Shown piece after piece: positions 30,072 through 31,807 of a stretch of DNA of 31,807 nt. Below the pieces are notes generated by a model that saw nothing but the letters and a program-made list of their open reading frames with translations, made no database searches and had not been told where the DNA came from. The number at the start of each line of letters is the position of its first letter. The stretch's first letter is position 1. The DNA is taken from contig DAOUHY010000185.1 of NCBI GenBank assembly GCA_034428435.1, forward strand, positions 1-31,807. Reading direction: 5' to 3'. The stretch comes from Bin5 sp034428435. Lineage in GTDB: Bacteria; Chloroflexota; Anaerolineae; Caldilineales; Caldilineaceae. A program made the translations under genes and the position numbers.

Positions 30072-30440
30072 ATGAGTACGCTGGGTAACGTCATTTGGCT
30101 AATTTTCGGGGGTCTGATCGCCGCTCTGGGTTACATCATCGGCGGGCTGCTTCTATGTCTCACAGTCATCGGCATTCCATTCGGACTGCAGTCATTGAAG
30201 ATCGGCGTAGCAACCCTCGCCCCGTTCGGTAAGGAGGTTGTCGAAGGGCAACACGCCAACAGTACGCTTCGCGTGATCTTTAACCTGATATGGTTAATCT
30301 TATTCGGTTGGGAGATTGCACTGGCCCATCTGCTTTCGGCCCTGATCCTTACCATCACTATAGTCGGCATCCCTTTCGCCAAGCAGCATATCAAACTGAT
30401 TCCGCTCGCACTCGTTCCCTTCGGCAGGGACTTGCATTAG
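30072..30440 (+). CDS. yccF: YccF-family inner membrane protein
   Basis: This 122-aa protein has two copies of the YccF domain. The first reads 'NVIWLIFGGLIAALGYIIGGLLLCLTVIGIPFGLQ' (split here by the eye into a membrane pair) and the second 'FNLIWLILFGWEIALAHLLSALILTITIVGIPFAKQ'. Each ends in the hallmark 'VGIPF(A/G)-x-Q' followed by 'PFG'. Four membrane segments are predicted. Length and layout match the family. Its function is not known. GAGGGAA lies before the ATG and the gene stands alone. Confidence 0.92.
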   Translation: MSTLGNVIWLIFGGLIAALGYIIGGLLLCLTVIGIPFGLQSLKIGVATLAPFGKEVVEGQHANSTLRVIFNLIWLILFGWEIALAHLLSALILTITIVGIPFAKQHIKLIPLALVPFGRDLH

Positions 30441-31578
30441 CTTAAAAACCAACTGGGAAAGCTACCAACGTCCTCATTCCCCTACTCTTGTCTTGACTGA
30501 ACCTGTCAATAGTTGCCTTGGCAGAGAGGCCCGCCACGGTTTCCGTCGTCTCCCAAGCCCCGCCGCCTTGCTCCCCGTCCCGGTCGCTTGAATCAGGGTC
30601 CTCGACCGGACCCAAGTCGATGTTAGATCATCCGATCTGCGTTCTGCGTCCTCAATTCACCCTTCGCCGACGCCGTCACTCCTCCTCTCGCCCACTCAAG
30701 ATCCTGGGAAACGCCGGCCTCCCTCTGCTTCGAGTTCGACTTGAGGCTGTGACTCAGGTGGCGTCTCCTTCACGACGGAGACTTGTGAATCCGGAGCGGT
30801 GGTACGGCCGCTTGGACTCCCAATCGTCAATATTTGTGCGCGTCAATCCTGATTCCAAAGTTAGGTTAGCTGTTGCAACTGTGGTAAAAGATAAACGACT
30901 AACGTTCTCATTGTACCCCAGGCACGAGCCGAATTTATCTAAGGATAAGCGAAAGTAACCTGCCGACGCCGTTGCTTCTTTCTCCAGAATGTCACCGCAG
31001 CAGTACCAATGTTCTCCTCCATGGCGGGGCCCTTATACCTAAGTAGCCAAGAGCGGAAAGGAAGTCTGGGCCGGTCAAAGGTCGGACTACATCGGAACTT
31101 GCGGAAAGATGAGGGGAAGGGCTTCCCAACTCACAGTCGTAGGAGTAGGGAAGATGGCGATGACAGGAAAAATAGAAGAAAGGCAAGAGCTTCCCGGGCT
31201 AATAGAGTCGGAAAAATTCAGTCAAATCGGCAAACTTTTTCTGATTCATGTGGGCGAGGGAATTGGTGCAAATGCACAGACCCTTTTTCTCAGTGCATTC
31301 AGGTTACCTGGGGTGCTTCTAAAACACTCAGGCAATGACGGTGTTGCCAACAACCAGAAGGTCAAGCCAGCAGCATCTTGGACGAAAGTGGAGCCAACTG
31401 CACAGGTCAAGGCCCAGGATTCGTTAAGTGTGTTGTGATCAAAAATGGGCTCTGAATTATGAACGACACCGGTCGTACGGCAGCTTTCTTGTTCCTTTAA
31501 TTTGGACTAAATACCCTAATCCGACAGGGCGCTTAAGTTCTCCGACTACCTCAAGGTCACAGATCACGGTGCAGAAAC
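30441..31578. other. 1.1 kb without a convincing gene
   Basis: Open frames here (for example plus 30518-30958 and plus 31154-31438, the latter with a GGAG-like site before its ATG) match no family that I recognise, and their composition is unlike neighbouring genes. The second half (about 30880-31550) looks richer in A and T. A 6-bp inverted repeat, TAGCTT (30438-30443) with AAGCTA (30459-30464), lies right after yccF without a T-run. The stretch could be a decayed gene or insertion, or a spacer carrying regulation of the sulfatase at 31579. Confidence 0.45.
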
Positions 31579-31807
31579 ATGCCTACCGACAGCCGGCCCA
31601 ACATTCTGTTTATCTGCGTAGACCAGTGGCGCGCGGACGCGTTGAGCCTGACCGGTCACCCTGTGGCAGAGACGCCGCACCTGGACAGGCTGGCCCGTGA
31701 GGGCATCAACTTCACGCAGGCGTATGCGGCCACGCCCACCTGCGTGCCGGCGCGGGCGACGATCTTCACCGGTCTCAACCAGCGCCATACCGGATTTGTC
31801 GGCTACA
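31579..31807 (+). CDS. Sulfatase (formylglycine type), 5' part only, cut by the window edge
   Basis: From the ATG at 31579 the frame stays open to the end of the window and gives 76 residues. They start MPTDSRPNILFICVDQWRAD, the usual sulfatase opening with a metal-binding Asp (D15). The activation motif follows as 'TPTC55-V-P57-A-R59-A-T-I-F-T-G', where Cys55 would become formylglycine. No signal peptide is present, as in the two sulfatases at the left. The ribosome binding site is weak. The gene is on the plus strand and belongs to a different unit, which continues outside the window. Confidence 0.85.
   Translation, partial: MPTDSRPNILFICVDQWRADALSLTGHPVAETPHLDRLAREGINFTQAYAATPTCVPARATIFTGLNQRHTGFVGY

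Noticed and set aside
30518..30958. 146-codon plus-strand frame after yccF
   Set aside because: Rich in Pro, Ser and Arg without domain features; no ribosome binding site; likely spurious.
31154..31438. 95-codon plus-strand frame with a GGAG-like site
   Set aside because: No recognisable family and composition unlike nearby genes; mentioned only within the intergenic entry.
1..31807. tRNA or rRNA genes
   Set aside because: No T-arm-like GTTCGA segment in a cloverleaf context and no rRNA-like conserved stretch were found on either strand by eye.

Overview
The window looks like a chromosome segment from a Chloroflexota bacterium, probably of the Caldilineales/Anaerolineae type found in marine or sponge-associated metagenomes. 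This is inferred from gene content, not from a marker gene: Tat-exported lipoprotein solute-binding proteins, several sulfatases, a phytanoyl-CoA-dioxygenase-like gene, an F420-type (Ddn-like) oxidoreductase, XdhC/MobA-type molybdenum maturation genes and a DUF4399-cytochrome c protein. Coding density is high. No tRNA, rRNA, CRISPR array or intact insertion sequence was seen.

Left part (1-12868, all minus strand). A long catabolic cluster reads from right to left: PhyH dioxygenase, FGly-type sulfatase, DegT-type PLP aminotransferase, Tat-lipoprotein sugar-binding protein, two ABC permeases, two tandem polysaccharide-deacetylase-like enzymes and a second sulfatase-like hydrolase with Thr where the modified Cys should be. 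An intrinsic terminator follows, its left arm containing the last stop codon. Beyond it a second Tat-lipoprotein binding protein (299-1663) starts another unit that continues out of the window. None of the hydrolases has a signal peptide. The simplest model is ABC import of a small sulfated and N- or O-acylated sugar-like compound, followed by cytoplasmic deacylation, desulfation and transamination. No ATPase subunit is present. Both binding-protein genes are followed by a GC-rich stem-loop without a U-run.

Middle part (12869-21733). A 637-nt divergent spacer is followed by a Ddn-like gene and an orphan PyrK-like flavin/[2Fe-2S] reductase subunit (plus strand). Facing them on the minus strand are a P1 (DmpA/NylC-like) peptidase overlapping sufE, a 65-aa protein, a methyltransferase and an XdhC protein with a degenerate N-terminal domain. 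A TerC-family membrane protein (plus) separates this XdhC from a separate gene for the canonical XdhC N-terminal domain and a MobA-like nucleotidyltransferase (minus). A hypothetical membrane protein with a possibly leaderless promoter follows.

Right part (21734-31807). A full-length SMC gene is followed by the most unusual gene of the window: an 894-aa membrane-anchored protein with six tandem DUF4399 domains (period exactly 345 nt for units 2-6) fused to a C-terminal cytochrome c domain, with a near-consensus promoter. Two small minus-strand genes follow (a 73-aa single-TM protein and a DUF1540-like Cys protein with a very acidic tail), then a yccF gene, about 1.1 kb without a convincing gene, and at the right edge the start of a third sulfatase.
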